The notes under the pieces: model-generated
What the model was told of the DNA's origin: nothing
Seen by the model: only the letters and a program-made list of their open reading frames with translations
Database searches by the model: none
Program-made: the position numbers and the translations under genes
In this document: piece by piece, positions 45,193-57,037 of the stretch
How positions within the stretch are numbered: position 1 is the first letter of the stretch
Layout of the letters: every line of letters begins with the position of its first letter
From: Rutpela maculata
Taxonomy: Eukaryota > Arthropoda > Insecta > Coleoptera > Cerambycidae
Length of the DNA: 64,000 nucleotides
Assembly: GCA_936432065.2 (NCBI GenBank)
Contig: OW386291.2
Span: 12,315,821 to 12,379,820, forward strand
Direction: 5' to 3'

Positions 45193-45348
45193 CAGTGGCG
45201 GCTCGTCAGAGGAGGCAAAGGAGGCTGAGCCTCCTCTAGCAGCATACCCAGAGGTGGTGAGGAAATGTGCTAATTGTAATCATATTGCAAATTAATTGTC
45301 TTTTAAATATCAAGCCTCCTCTGCACACAATATCACAAGCCGCCACTG
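45193..45348. mobile_element. 156-bp hAT-type MITE with 8-bp target duplication
   Basis: Ends CAGTGGCGGCTCGT and AGCCGCCACTG, flanked by GAAAAAGC at 45185-45192 and 45349-45356. A GAGGAGGC tract pairs with GCCTCCTC inside the element, making a strong hairpin. No coding. Confidence 0.93.
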
Positions 45349-45414
45349 GAAAAAGCTGGCCATTTAATGTAGATTTTAACAGGGTATATCACATGGAGTT
45401 ATTCAGTGGTGATA

Positions 45415-45935
45415 GGGGGGTGGTAGTGGGGGGTAGTGGGGGTGGATGAAGTAAAAAAAATATTTTGAGGTTTCTGGTTCTTGTACACACACTAAATCAC
45501 AATTTTTTTTCATCCCCTTTAATAATAGGGTGGGGGTGGTAATGGAGGTGGCTAATGCCAAAATTTATTTTGAGACCTAAGCTTCACTTGTATATACTAA
45601 ATACCAATTTTATGAACTCTTACCTACTTGATTTACCTATTTACCCCAAATTTACCCCAATTTACCCTCCAACCCTTCGAAGGAACAAGATGAAAATATA
45701 ATCTAGTTCTAGATCTCGTTAAAGTACATATGTGTACCAAATTTCAAGTCAATATCTCAAACGGTTCCAGAGTAAACGTGCGCACAAAAAAAGTTACAGA
45801 CAGACAGACCGACAGACAGACAGAATTTTTTTTTCGCTCAAACTTAAAATCTCGACGTTTGATAACATTCTAAGCCTATTTGAACAATAAAAATTTTTTA
45901 AAATTTTTTTTTCGTTACTATACTTCCACTGGATG
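45415..45935. repeat. Family X repeat, inverted copy
   Basis: Reverse orientation relative to 12975-13480: GGGGGTGGATGAAGTAAAAA near 45440, GTTTCTGGTTCTTGTACACA near 45469, a GACAGACAGACCGACAGACA run near 45798, and CTTCCACTGGATGTGAAAGT near 45920. Probably near full length. Confidence 0.75.
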
Positions 45936-46389
45936 TGAAAGTAATAAGGATGTTTATTATATTTTAAATCTGGTTTTCTTTCCCGTAGACAAGTTCTTTA
46001 AAATAGTCTAAAGGGCCTTAGGTCAGGTGACAGAGGTTTGCTCAAATTGCGCTCCCCCATTTCTTATACATGCGCGACATCTTCTTCGAATTTCTACCGT
46101 TGTTGTATGGAGCCGCATCTCTTCTCTCATCTGTTAGCTCATAATAATTTTTTCTTTAATTATCACAGATACATTTCAGAAAATAAAAATTATTTTGATC
46201 TGTAAAAAAAATTATTATACATGCTAAAAGGCTGATTTGAGGGAAAATTAAAAAAAAAATTAAATAATATCTTAAAAACGGTGATACTTTGGAAGAGGTC
46301 ATTAGTGCTAACTAACTTCTAAATGGCCCCACCTATCCACCATTCCCGTTTGGCACACCCTCTGCCGAACACCCTGTATAGTATGTGCT

Positions 46390-47200
46390 AGAAGCTAAAT
46401 TTTTTTCGTCCGCTTACAGCGCTTGCTTTAGAAAAAAAATGCTTGTTAAACCGTAAAAGGATTTTAGAAAAAACATGTTTGTTTCTTTGCAGATATTTCA
46501 ATAAATTTTAGTTTTAGCGAAAAAATGGTTGACATGAAAAATTAAGCTTATGAACTGAGAATGAGTTTGCGTTAATTATATCTTTGTGTAGGATTGATAG
46601 TTTCGGAGATATTTAATTTTATAGATGGAATCCGACCGTTTTTAGGATGAAGTATTTAATTTAAATGTTGAATATCTTAGAAATTGTGACACTTCCATAA
46701 AAAATTCTAAGAAACAAAGTTAATGATAATTAACCAATCTTTGAAATAATTTTTTGTTTCTTTCTACATAACAAAAAATAAAGAAATTATGGCCGATACT
46801 AAGTGCGTTTTCACATTTTCTTTAACAAAATGTCGCATTTTTTTTTATTGTAATTGTCAGTAATTAATTTTTTTTAGAAAAAAAATTCATCCGCCATATT
46901 AGAGGCCATTTTGAATTTTTTAATTTTGACTTCAAATTGGTACTCAACGATCACAAAAACATAACTATCCTAAGTTCCAAAAATAAATCAGTAATATTTT
47001 CTCAAATATTTAAATTTAGAGGTGGCTTTCACCCCTTGAGGGTAAGAGCAAGTACACGGATCATATAGAAAGTGAATACGATATCATTTGCTACCATAAT
47101 AACTCATAAAGAAAAATTATCATTACATTTGAAATTATTCCGAAATTTTACATATTGTTTACCTCTATAAACTGTACTATAAATCGTATGTGTTTTACCA
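46390..47200. repeat. Diverged relative of the palindromic GGTGGCAC-family sequence
   Basis: GATAGTTTCGGAGATATTTA near 46597 and TATCTTAGAAATTGTGACAC near 46671 match the family interior (compare 7440-7480 and the complement of 8220-8260). Near 47025 GGTGGCTTTCACCCCTTGAG resembles a decayed terminal hairpin, and ATTTTACATATTGTTTACCT near 47148 matches the flank at 8700-8725 in the 3-kb repeat. Confidence 0.55.
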
Positions 47201-47594
47201 CATTAGAATCTGTATTAAATGTATAACTTCTTTTGGTCAACTTTCTGCAGTACATTTTTCTCTGTCAGTCACTTAAAAATAAACAAATTTTTTGTGAACA
47301 GTGTTCACAAATTCATTTTTTTTATTTGACAGAATATAACGGAGTTCATGGAAATATTTCTATTGGAAAAGTGCATCCACTTAAAAATCAGTCACAGAAC
47401 AACCAAACATCTCATGTTTTTTTTTAATTGACTTTTTAGTGGACGCCCTAAGCGATTTCAGGGAAAAATGCAAAAATTAAAATAACTTTTAAACCATCAA
47501 TAATTGGATAACCATATATATATAATTATTTTGACTGGAATTGATCTCCCCTATAACCTCTCTTAGTTTAATCGTCCATTTCTGGGACATTCAA

Positions 47595-48374
47595 ATCATT
47601 CAAATCATGTTCCATGAGTAACTTTCATAGACGTTTAAAAAATCCAATAGATTATCTTAGAAAGCTGTTAAAATTGAGTAATTAATACTTCTACTTACAG
47701 AATTGAAAACGATAGTAAGTTTCTTAATTCTCTGAGGGAAACAAGAGTTTATATTCCTCGTATAACTACGGCGCGAATTTTAGTGCATTTAATAATCTAG
47801 CTCTACTCTAAAAATTAATTGGCGTTAAGTAGTAATAAAATGTTTAAGTACCTAACAATGCAGAATCTTGAAGTAATTAATTAGGTACCAACAGTAGTAA
47901 AGATGTCTACTTAGAATAATGAAGTTGCAATGAATTGTTTAATCAAAGTCTCGTTTAGAATCGGGGTTAGCTAACAACTTGAAATATTAGTTTGCATTAA
48001 TATTCCCCATAAGAAGTTGCATTTAGAACACTGTTGGATAATATAAACTGTTACGAAATTTTAATTCATGATTAAATATCATTAATTTCCTAAACTATGA
48101 ACTAATAAATAACATTAAATTTTGTTACCCTAGGAGACATGTATTAGCGAACATATAAAACTTATAGTCGAATAAATTTAAACAGCAAAAATACAGTTTT
48201 AATGACTATTTGGAGGGGAGGGGCAATTTTTTTTGCGGAAATGCAATCTTTATGCTATCAGGAAGTTGCAGTAAAGTTCTGTCCAATCTGATAGTTGAGT
48301 GTTTCTCGGAAATTAAGTTTGACAGAAGTTAACAAAGTTCATCAAAATAATTTTAATAGACCAACTTAAAACCC
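47595..48374. other. Unassigned AT-rich sequence
   Basis: Nothing recognised. Confidence 0.5.
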
Positions 48375-49153
48375 TGGTATGGTGCACTGACTCTATACCA
48401 GTGTAACAAGACCCACCATCACATACGCTGCTCTAGTTTGGTGGCCCAAGACTACTCAAACAACAGCAGCTAATAGGCTGAACCGTGTGCAGAGACCGAC
48501 CTGCCTGAGAATTACAGGTACAATGAAAAGCACCCCCACAGCAGCCATGGAGACACCACTCAATTTGGTGATTTATGGGCAGGCCAGAATGGGAGCATAC
48601 AGGGCTACAAAATTTTAAGATCCTGACTCCTCTCGGAGGCAATTCAGAGCACATGAGGATAATTAACATTGTAGTGGACCCTTTGTTGAGTATTAGGTCG
48701 GCCTACATGGTACCAAAAACTACATTCAGCAAGCCCTTCACTATCACCACTGGAGATAGGAAGGACTATCGCTTTATGCAAAGGCCTGGCCTGATATACT
48801 GACGGATCTAGGATGGAAACATGAGCTGGAGCAGAAATACATGGTGAAAGGACAAGGGCGAGCATAAACCTCTCTCTTGGACAGCATTCCACTGTGTTCC
48901 AGACAGAAATTTTGGCTATGTTAGAATGTGTACGCGAGAATGTCAAACGACGATATGTGAACCAGCAGATCTTAATTACATCAAACAGTCGGGCCCCACT
49001 AAAGGCACTAGCCTCTAGCAAGGTGTTTTCCAAATTGGTTTGGGACTGCCACGAAGAGCTCAAAATTCTGGGTGAGCGGAACAGAGTAAGACTACTCTGG
49101 ATACCGACACATACCAGCATAGAGGGCAACGATGAAGTAAAAGTAAATTGTTG
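48375..49153 (+). pseudogene. LOA/R1-like LINE fragment (connection and RNase H)
   Basis: The plus frame near 48408-48620 reads RPTITYAALVWWPKT, RVQRPTCLRITGTMKSTPTA and YGQARMGAYRATKF, the region after the RT in LOA/R1-type LINEs. The RNase H domain follows in a shifted frame: FQTEILAMLECVREN near 48896 and LLWIPTHTSIEGNDE near 49095. Same clade as 22546-24950 but not the same copy. Ends at 49153 against a family X repeat. Frameshifted, non-functional. Confidence 0.78.
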
Positions 49154-49400
49154 AGACCTTGTACACACATTAAATCGCAATTTTATTTTTTTAACCACTT
49201 TTAATGATAGGGTGGTATTGGGGGTGGCTAATGCCAAAAATGTATTTAAGAACTTATCTTCCCTTATATATACTAAATACCAATTTTATGGACTATTACT
49301 TACTTTACCATTTGCCTCAATTTTCCCTCCATCCCTTCAACAGAATAAGATCAAAATATAATCTAGTTCTAGATCTCATTAACATTCCTTGTTTGAAATT
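49154..49400. repeat. Family X repeat, partial inverted copy
   Basis: CTTGTACACACATTAAATCG near 49161, GGGTGGCTAATGCCAAAAAT near 49220 and TATAATCTAGTTCTAGATCT near 49357 match the copy at 45475-45725. Truncated before the CTGTCTGTC run. Confidence 0.65.
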
Positions 49401-49518
49401 TTGGATATTAAAATATCTGGAGCAATTAGTAACCCAAGAACTTCTGTAGGAAAACTTTTTAATGGTTTTTTGAGAAGTTTCCTGTAACTAGTGATCACTG
49501 GGTCAGAACTAATTAACT

Positions 49519-49880
49519 TTAAATTAAAAACATCTTCATTACATTTCTCGCGAGGACATTTTCTGATAATTGACCAACCAGAAGCAATGAAGAAGCAATC
49601 ACGTCTGGTCCGTGAATAAGTAACTTAGGTATAGTTGGAGGCATATAAAACCAAGGATACATTTCAACGAAACCCTTTGCAGTATCAAATGTATACTTTC
49701 TAAAGTTGTTAATATGAATATCGTATCCACTCGATATTGTTACTAAAATGGTGTGCATCCTTTTTATTAGGTTTCTGTCCACCCCCATAATTTCAGATGC
49801 CAAGTTTTCGAAAAATCGTCTTGCAGTATATCCGTTATTCGAATTTCCGAAGCCAGGCTTAGGTTGATCCCAAAACTAAT
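49519..49880 (-). pseudogene. Fragment of an uncharacterised insect multi-copy (transposon-type) protein
   Basis: Minus frame: PGFGNSNNGYTARRFFEN, MGVDRNLIKRMHTIL, YPWFYMPPTIPKLLIHG and LLVGQLSE. Protein-like and readable over about 110 codons, including 25 codons upstream of the first methionine. The HKLLIHG/GQLSE wording is of a type I recall from repeated insect and other invertebrate genes, but I cannot name the family. Truncated at both sides and frameshifted near 49560. Confidence 0.5.
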
Positions 49881-50750
49881 TTATATACCTACTAAAAGTG
49901 CAAGTCATGTTTTATCAATTTTTAAAGAGACAGAGAAGAAAATCTAATTTAGTTATTTTTTTTAATGTATTTGACACTCCTTATTACATGTGGAAAGTTA
50001 TTATCGTAAAATAAATATCTTAAAAAATAGTGTTTGATTTATTTCTCTTTTCGGCTTGCTAATAATTATTTTTGTAACTCATTATACGTAAGTACTGACG
50101 TTAAAGGATGCATTGTCAAATTAGAATAGAGTACCAATTTACACAGAACTCTCAAAGCACTTTTTTTGTGATTGCATGTAATTCAATAAGGAAAGCACAA
50201 TATTTCAGTGACAGAACATACCATTAATCACGTTTCTTCAGCGGCTAAATCTTAAGATCTGCTCTGAGTTCCCACCATCACAGCGCACGACGAGAAATAT
50301 TTGTTTTAAAAATGGAGATTAATTGCCTCACTGACTTTTAACTTCTGGTTTTCCACACGAATATTTTACTTGGGAAAGTACATAAATCCATGCCAATTTG
50401 TCAGTTTTACTGAAACTGCTTCCATTCGCAATAAAAAAACACGTATAATTTTTAAGACCATCGCTTACTGAATGATCGTGAAAAAAATCGCTGTTCGAGA
50501 TTTTGTCGGATTTCACGTTTCAGATTATGTAGATTATGAAAATCAAGTTCTTTCAATTCCGTCAGTCTGTACGTCTGTTAGCACTATATCTAAAAACTAT
50601 TAGAAAGAAAAAATATTTGGCAGTTAATTGACACTCTTGAAGTTACAATTAAATATATCAATATCACTTGTAGTAATATTATCACAATTGATGGACGTAA
50701 TATAAAGTGGTGAAAAACATTTTACCGAAAAACATGGACACCCGATATAT
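49881..50750. other. Unassigned sequence
   Basis: Nothing recognised; a minus frame at 50328-50516 lacks motifs. Confidence 0.5.
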
Positions 50751-51233
50751 GTACCGGGTGTCCAAAAAGTACGGAAACGGCCGAATTACTCGAGACATAC
50801 ATTTCGGATCGAAAAATTAAAAAACAATATTTAAAAACAGAAGCTATCCCGCGATATCAAAGTTGACTCCCCTTCCCCACCCCTAGGGAGTGATTTTCAA
50901 ATCTCACATTTTAACATCCATTTTTTATTTCAGATTTGGATTAAACCTACACGTAAAATGATTTGCTTCCAAACAACAAAAAAACTCTGATAATACAGTT
51001 TGGTAATAGAAATGATGACTTGTAGATAAAGCAATTAACTAATTAGGATGTTCCATATTAATTGTGCTGCATGTACGTGTCGTTGAAAAGATTGTTTAAA
51101 AATTTAATTTTGCTCTAGGGCTATAGCGGCTCCTCTACGGGCATAGGTTTATTAACAAAATCTGCTTGTTTTAGTGCCTTCTATAACTTCTTTAATTTTG
51201 TCGGTATCTGTCCGGGGCACCCTGTATAAGTAA
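50751..51233. mobile_element. Candidate mariner-ended MITE
   Basis: TACCGGGTGTCC at the left and GGGCACCCTGTA at the right form imperfect 12-bp inverted ends, each next to TA. The interior has no coding. The ends are short and degenerate, so the pairing is tentative. Confidence 0.4.
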
Positions 51234-51314
51234 TTAAAAACGGCGGAGTAAAATAATATTTGGGACGTAGTTGTCATGGATGACAATCTGCTATAGTTTT
51301 AGTTGCTTTCGCTC

Positions 51315-53624
51315 TATCAATTGAAAAGCTAAGTGGATAAAGGTGTTATGTCACAAAAACACGTTATTGAGTAATTTAACTCGAAAATTTTTAGGCGAGA
51401 ACTTTTTTGTTATAACGACTATATAGCTTGAATATTGCGATGATATTGACATTTGATGTACTTTTCAGAGACAAATAACTAAAGTTGTCAGTTCGAAAAT
51501 TTTAAAAAATTAATGTACATAACACCTTTATCCGTTCATAAGTTTCTCTGAAATGAATAAGGATTTAGTGAATAAAAGTGTTAAGAAATTAAACATATTT
51601 TATTATTATTAAAACATTGTACAATTTTTAGGTAGTCGGACAGTTCTACGGTTTTGAGCCACAGGTTATTCCCAAGTAAAGTTGTGATAATACGGCCTTA
51701 TCATTCATTTATGAATGGTAATTGTTCTTTAAGATTGGCCAGTTTTCCTACACTTAGGCTGCCCTTGTTTTCATTAAACAGCGTTAGAGCAATACCATCG
51801 GAATTTATCTTATGCATATTCCTTTTCTTTAAAATATCGACTTTGTAAAATGGAGTTTTGATGCAATTCCATCTATATCTTTGAAATGATTCTTCATATC
51901 TATGACAACGACGTCTTTGGGAGTTCTTAAAATTTCTCGATACTGGTCCAGAACGTAGATGTTTTGATGTTTCCTTAAAATTTTCTCGACTCTGCTAAAG
52001 TCTCTGTCTGAATCTAAATATGAATGTCCCACCTCCGAAAATTTATGGTCGATAACTTGAAAATTCTCTCTTTAAAATCAACAACTGGTAAAGTGTAATG
52101 ATAATTGAAGTTTTTATTTTGTCCACCACAGGAGTCGGGCCATATTATAATGTGACCGATCTTTTCTTGGAAATATTCATTGTAAATTTGTGAAAAGGTA
52201 TGTAAGCAACTAGCAATTCCTAGGCTTTCATGGCTGGCCATATCTTCAGTCCATGTGAAAAAGAACGTTTTTTTTTCAGTATTCCTCAATGTATGTATGC
52301 CAAGGTTGTAAAACCACATTTAACGAAGGTAAAATGCTTTCGATGTACTTAATTTTGGCAGTGGCATGGTTTGCTGAAGATCTAAAGTAAGAAAGCAAAT
52401 CGTTCTATCTACTGTAACTTTTGCTCCGTCACGCTTTTGTTGTTCGAAAGCTAGTTTGTAATTTTCTCCGTTCTTTAGTATTATTTCCAGCATCACATTT
52501 GGGAAAAAATGTGAGTCATTTCATGATCTCAATTAAACAATTTTGAATACCATGGACGTAATTTCAGCATTTTTATTGGGTAGGCAGGGATTTTTCACAG
52601 ATAACCCAATAGATGTAAGCATAGCGAACCCTGTAATTCTTAAACGATAACCTTACAAAACCAAATGGCCTTTGACTTGATTGGCGTAATTATCATACTT
52701 ATTATTTTTTCCGCAAGAATTTCGGAATTCGCCAGATTTGCCTTAAACAATTTAATGCTCTTTCAAAATATTGGGTGAGCAGAAGCCATACCAGATATCA
52801 GTTTTGCTTTTGTCATAAAAATTTCTACGGTCCAGCCCTCTTCTACTTGTCAGCATAAAAATGTTTGTACAAAAATCAACACCGCAAAGCGTCACTTTCC
52901 AGTATTTCTGATTTACAGACTAATTTGCTAGAATACTTTGGTAAATTCGTATTTTATTATTGCATTTTATATTGATAATGTTTTGTTTTTAAAACATTAT
53001 TAAAACTTGCCTGGGAAGAAATTGCCAGTATGTGACTGATTTCTGCTGAATTGCCAAAAGGTATAAATGTGTTTACAGCAATTAGATACTCAAGTACCAT
53101 CTCGACTCTTGTACCATCTCATACCATTTCGAAATTGAACGAAATGAATATATGGATTAAACACTATAAGCACTATTTCCAAATATCAGCCAATTTATAA
53201 ACATCTTACATGATTCATGAAATCGTTTATTCATTGCCATTTGTAATATCAGTTTACTACGACTGACCATTTTCACTATAATAGTAAGAAACACTTAACA
53301 CAACTTGTCACATTAATGTCAATATAACATAACTTTAAAAGCAAAGTGTTTTGGATTAAAACAATTTAATATATCACAGTAATGGATAAAGGTGGTATGT
53401 GACATGACATGACACCTTTATCCATTAAATTATATAAAAACCATACGTACATAACACTTTTATCAAACATTAACATTAACATTAAAACGCATTTAGGACC
53501 GGTTTATTATCCCAAAAACTTATTGAAATGATAGATTATAAGTTAAAATAGTTGTCTGTGTAGAAATGTCAAAATTTTCAAAAATGTCACATAACACCTT
53601 TATCCACTTAGCTCTTCAATTGCC
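51315..53624. mobile_element. TIR element with repeated ACACCTTTATCC sub-terminal motifs
   Basis: The ends are inverted: CAATTGAAAAGCTAAGTGGA then TAAAGGTGTTATGTCACA at 51315-51352, and the complement at 53587-53624. The motif ACACCTTTATCC (either strand) recurs near 51335, 51527, 53384, 53419 and 53592, with weaker copies near 51557 and 53455, clustering within about 250 bp of each end. This layout suggests transposase-binding sub-terminal repeats. It encloses a minus-strand coding remnant. Confidence 0.72.
51829..52520 (-). pseudogene. Putative DDE-type transposon protein of the 51-53 kb element
   Basis: Minus strand from 52520: LKNGENYKLAFEQQKRDGAK, ICFLTLDLQQTMPLPKLSTS, an in-frame stop near 52320, then WFYNLGIHTLRN, FFTWTEDMASHESLGIASCL and IIIWPDSCGGQNKNFNYHYT. 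In another frame, from 52032: MGHSYLDSDRDFSRVEKIL. The D (WTED or TLDL), D (WPDSCGG) and D/E (DSDRDFSRVEK) are candidate metal-binding residues, by inference. I recognise the LDLQQ/NLGIH/SCGGQNKN pattern as a repeated insect protein of unknown name. One stop and one frameshift in about 230 codons. Confidence 0.65.
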
Positions 53625-53744
53625 ATATTCATACTTATACAGAGTGATTTACCATGACAAGAGGAAAATTTGCACCGAATGACGACATCGATCTATGAAC
53701 ACAATTTAAAATTTAATTTAAATAGAGTCGATATTATTTATATT

Positions 53745-54614
53745 ATATTTGAACAATTTACTTACTTTAGGAAGCAAGGGCGCAGTGATAAGCTTTGCCG
53801 ATGACACGGTAATCTTCTATGAAGACTGCACTTGGCAAGATCTGAAAACACAGGCAGAGCAAGATTTAAAAAAAATAAAGGATTGGTTTGATTACAAATT
53901 GCTTACCATAAATTTTGCTAAGACACACTAACATACCGTTCAGCTGCTGTAACAGAAAAATACATAACTTCAACTCCCTAAATATCGACTCTGAGACCGA
54001 AATAGAACAAGCGGAATCCATAAACCTAGTAAGGTATCCATCGATAGATTTTTGAGATGGGATATATACCTTAATAATGTATGTAATACGCTAAGAAGCA
54101 TAATATTCAGATTTAAATTCTTAAGGACCATCCTAGACATAGCTAACTTAAAAATTTACTATGCATTGGTTGAATCAAGACTATCCTATGGTATTATCGG
54201 ATGGGGAAGTGCAGTAAAACACCACATAAAAAAATTGGAAATAATAAAAAGAAATTTTTGAAAATCATGTTGGATAAACCCAACACATCGGACAATCTAT
54301 ATAAGGATGGAAATGTTCTTGATATCAGACAATTATTCTATTATACTGTATCAATAAATCAATTTAAACATTCATTAATAGCTGTTAACCATACTTATCA
54401 GATGAGAACCAAAGCAACCTCTTGCAGAACTTCATTTTCCTCAAAGTCAATAGGACAGCGAAATGTCTCCTACCTCTCTCCCAGATTTTATAATTATCTT
54501 CCAGACGAAGTAAAAAAATTAAATTCTATTAACTTATTTAAAAGAAAAGTAAAGAAATTTATCCTAGAAACTAATAGAATTAACATACACAAAGTCGTGG
54601 AAATGAAAAATTAG
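53745..54614 (+). pseudogene. Jockey/CR1-like LINE ORF2 C-terminal half
   Basis: VISFADDTVIFYEDCTW is the RT catalytic box, followed by WFDYKLLTINFAKTH. After frameshifts near 53930-54050 come the YYALVESRLSYGIIGWGSA region and, in another frame from 54258, LKIMLDKPNTSDNLYK, VSYLSPRFYNYLPDEVKK and the C-terminus at 54614. 5' truncated near the catalytic box. Closely related to the LINE at 34612-35860. Confidence 0.82.
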
Positions 54615-55515
54615 CTAAACTCTAAACTTACTGTATATATTTAATTCGTAATCTCTTATTATTACTTACCATTACTACTATTAGTCATTACTATTAAAAT
54701 TAAAATAGATTTACTATACTCTATCTAAAAATGTATGTTTAAGCTTATATATCATAAATTTAGTCGATTTTTTTATTATTATTATTTATATATAAATTGG
54801 TTAAGCCGGCAGCTCAGGGCCCTAATAAACAAGTGGGACTGTATTTCCAAAATGCTAAATATTTACTTAAATCAATAAATCTAAATTATATTTCGAAAAC
54901 TTACCAATTTTGTGTTGTGATGTTCGGATGTTCCTGATGACTTCAATACTCTAACCAACTAATTTTGAACAGTTAATTTTAACCAATATGCGGGAGCTAC
55001 TAACTATTTGAGGCGACAGCGAGAATCTAACTCGTTTCTACTAACGGCGCACACAAACTAACTTTTTGGTCTCTCTTTTTTTATATACATTTTTTAAATC
55101 CTATATTAAATTTCGAACTTTCTAAAGGCGCATCACCATAAATTGTTAGTTGTTAGCCAATATTTTGAAGCTTTTTAAACTGTAGTCGTCAAATAATTAC
55201 TTAGTTATGAAATATATTATGCAAATATGAGAAGTGAATGCAGATCATTATAAACAGATATATCACATCATGAATCTGAAACTATTGTTTTCCTCACAGG
55301 CAGTCTACGACTTTGTGAGTTTCTTGTTTATTTGTTTGTAATATATATCGACATGTATTGTATATTACATTATGTACCTACTCGAATCCAAATAAACTAT
55401 TATTATTATATATTATTATTATATTATTCCCATGTAACACACAAAACTAAATAAACAAGATTCGAAACAACCATCGACGTAGAAGCGTATGGCTAACATC
55501 TTATTCTGTTTTCAG
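54615..55515. other. LINE 3' region and end of the host intron
   Basis: AT-rich sequence after the LINE stop. An ATT-repeat tail at 55399-55428, preceded by AATAAA (55391-55396), may be the LINE's 3' end, leaving about 85 bp of intron before the exon. A second ATT run lies near 54774-54786. Confidence 0.45.
55501..55515 (+). promoter_or_regulatory. Splice acceptor of the host exon
   Basis: TTATTCTGTTTTCAG followed by G; pyrimidine-rich with a terminal AG, immediately upstream of the long open frame. Confidence 0.75.
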
Positions 55516-56920
55516 GTATTCAACACTAACTATGAGGAGAGCATCTGTACTACAAACACAAACCTCAGAACCTCTAATAGTGGTGGAAGATGAAGAACGG
55601 TTTGAGGACAGAAATGATGGTCCTTCACGCCAAAGCTCCGAAGACGAGTCAGTCTCCATGAATCCGTATCTGCTCTCACCATATGCTCGTGAAATTCGAA
55701 AACATTCTCTGCCCACTCCACAATGCAGCGGCATCACTGCAAGTCAAGTTCGGCGTCTTTCCGAAAGAGGAGAGACCGCTGGACCAGGTCCGAGGCAAGC
55801 TGAATTTCTTGCCACTCTGTCAACAGCACAGCAACCCTGTGGAGGTAGGAGACACTCTGTAGTGACCATTTCCAAAGTACCACCAGCATTATTTGGACGA
55901 AATAGGCGAGAGTCTGTGGCTGCATTTCCTTCGAGTGGCTTTCCCAGCCGAATACTACCAAACAGAAGAGAGTCTATTGCGTGCCCTCCCTCCACCGAAC
56001 CAAGAGGCAGTGTACATAACTTGCAGTTGGATATAATGGACGACATAGTACAGGCTCGGAAAGTGAGAATGAAAATGTGGAACACCAGTAGTGAACGCGT
56101 GTGTGAGGTTCAACCACTGGATGAAAGTGGAAGCGTTCAGCGGTACACCAATTCTGGTCGTCGGTTTTCCGATTTTGTGGGAACAACATTGGCTCCTATC
56201 CCGAGTGTTAGCAAACGGAGGGCCTCCGAACTTCCCCCGATTCCTTCAGCTGCTTGCTCTTCTGCAGGTTCAAGTAAGCTTCCTTCCTCTGGAATTGTAT
56301 GCTCTAATACTGATCTTATCTCTATTTTGTCTTCTCTTTCCACATCTGCCACTGAAATCAACCAGTGTGAACGGGACCAGCCGACAGAAAGGGAAGGTTT
56401 CAAGAATAGCGTTCAGCAGAAACGAAGTCGACTGAAGAGCAACAGGTCCAATAGTTTTGATATATCTATTCTGCATGGAACTGATCTATGCGAACTGAAT
56501 CAGAATAAAGCTGGTGCAACTCCCTCCAACTGGTTTATCAAGAGACATCAACCTATCGTTAAGACTGAAGAAAATAAGCAAAAGCCACCACCGCAGATAA
56601 ACAGCCCCAAAGAGAATCCCAAAGAATTCAAGAATATCGTCGAGACTGAACCTGGCAAAGTTCTATGGGACGAAAGGAGCGGTTCCATAGTGGACCCGCA
56701 TGCTCTTGGAAGTGCAATTGAAGTCTTCCTCAGGCAAGCCTCCCCAGAAACTGCAAGTGTACAGTCCTCAAATATATCTCCGACTAAAAGTAATAAAGTA
56801 AGTAGCGGAAAAGGGGCTGCTGGTCGGTCTAAAAGTTGGTTCTCTAAAGGCGATGACGAATCGACAGAAACCTGCGACTCTTCAATCTGCTCAACACTTA
56901 AAGACTTATTTGTAAAGTAG
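55516..56920 (+). CDS. Last coding exon of a serine-rich host phosphoprotein with many RRxS motifs
   Basis: A pyrimidine-rich acceptor (TTATTCTGTTTTCAG) ends at 55515, and the frame is open from there through the methionine at 55532 to TAG at 56918-56920, so the 462 codons from that methionine are part of a longer protein whose upstream exons I cannot find in the window. From this methionine, basophilic kinase sites occur at S5, S59, S77, S109, S128, S148, S213 and S232 (RRAS, RKHS, RRLS, RRHS, RRES, RRES, RRFS, RRAS). A conserved-looking block MDDIVQARKVRMKMWNTSSE lies at about 169-188, and WDERSGSIVDPHALGSAIEV at about 379-398. The rest is low-complexity, rich in S, P, K and N, and largely disordered by composition. 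No enzyme domain or membrane segment. Codon use is balanced and GC-richer than the surroundings, unlike the transposon remnants. I do not recognise the family. The antisense frames here are shadows. Confidence 0.85.
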
Positions 56921-57031
56921 AATTTTAATGGAGTATCCCCTTTCAAGTGCTGCCTGTCTTGGCATTGTATTAGATTTATCAAATCAATGTTACAATATAA
57001 ATGTGTCTTATCTTTTAATGAAGTACAATCA

Positions 57032-57037
57032 AATAAA
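57032..57037 (+). terminator. Polyadenylation signal of the host gene
   Basis: AATAAA 112 bp after the stop codon, followed by a short GT-rich stretch near 57053-57080. Suggests a short 3' UTR. Confidence 0.6.

Larger units (their letters stand above)
44829..47594. mobile_element. Mariner-ended element with about 170-bp inverted repeats and nested insertions
   Basis: The left repeat starts CAGGGTGTTCC after TA (44827-44828); positions 44840-45000 recur inverted at 47440-47594 (TTATCCAATTATTGATGG near 44918-44935, complement near 47488-47505). The right end has decayed outermost bases. No transposase is recognised inside; the interior is filled by a hAT MITE, a family X copy and diverged palindromic-family sequence. 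Confidence 0.65.

Noticed and set aside
48433..49237. Minus-strand frames up to 197 codons
   Set aside because: Antisense to the LOA/R1-like LINE fragment, whose plus-strand motifs are clear.
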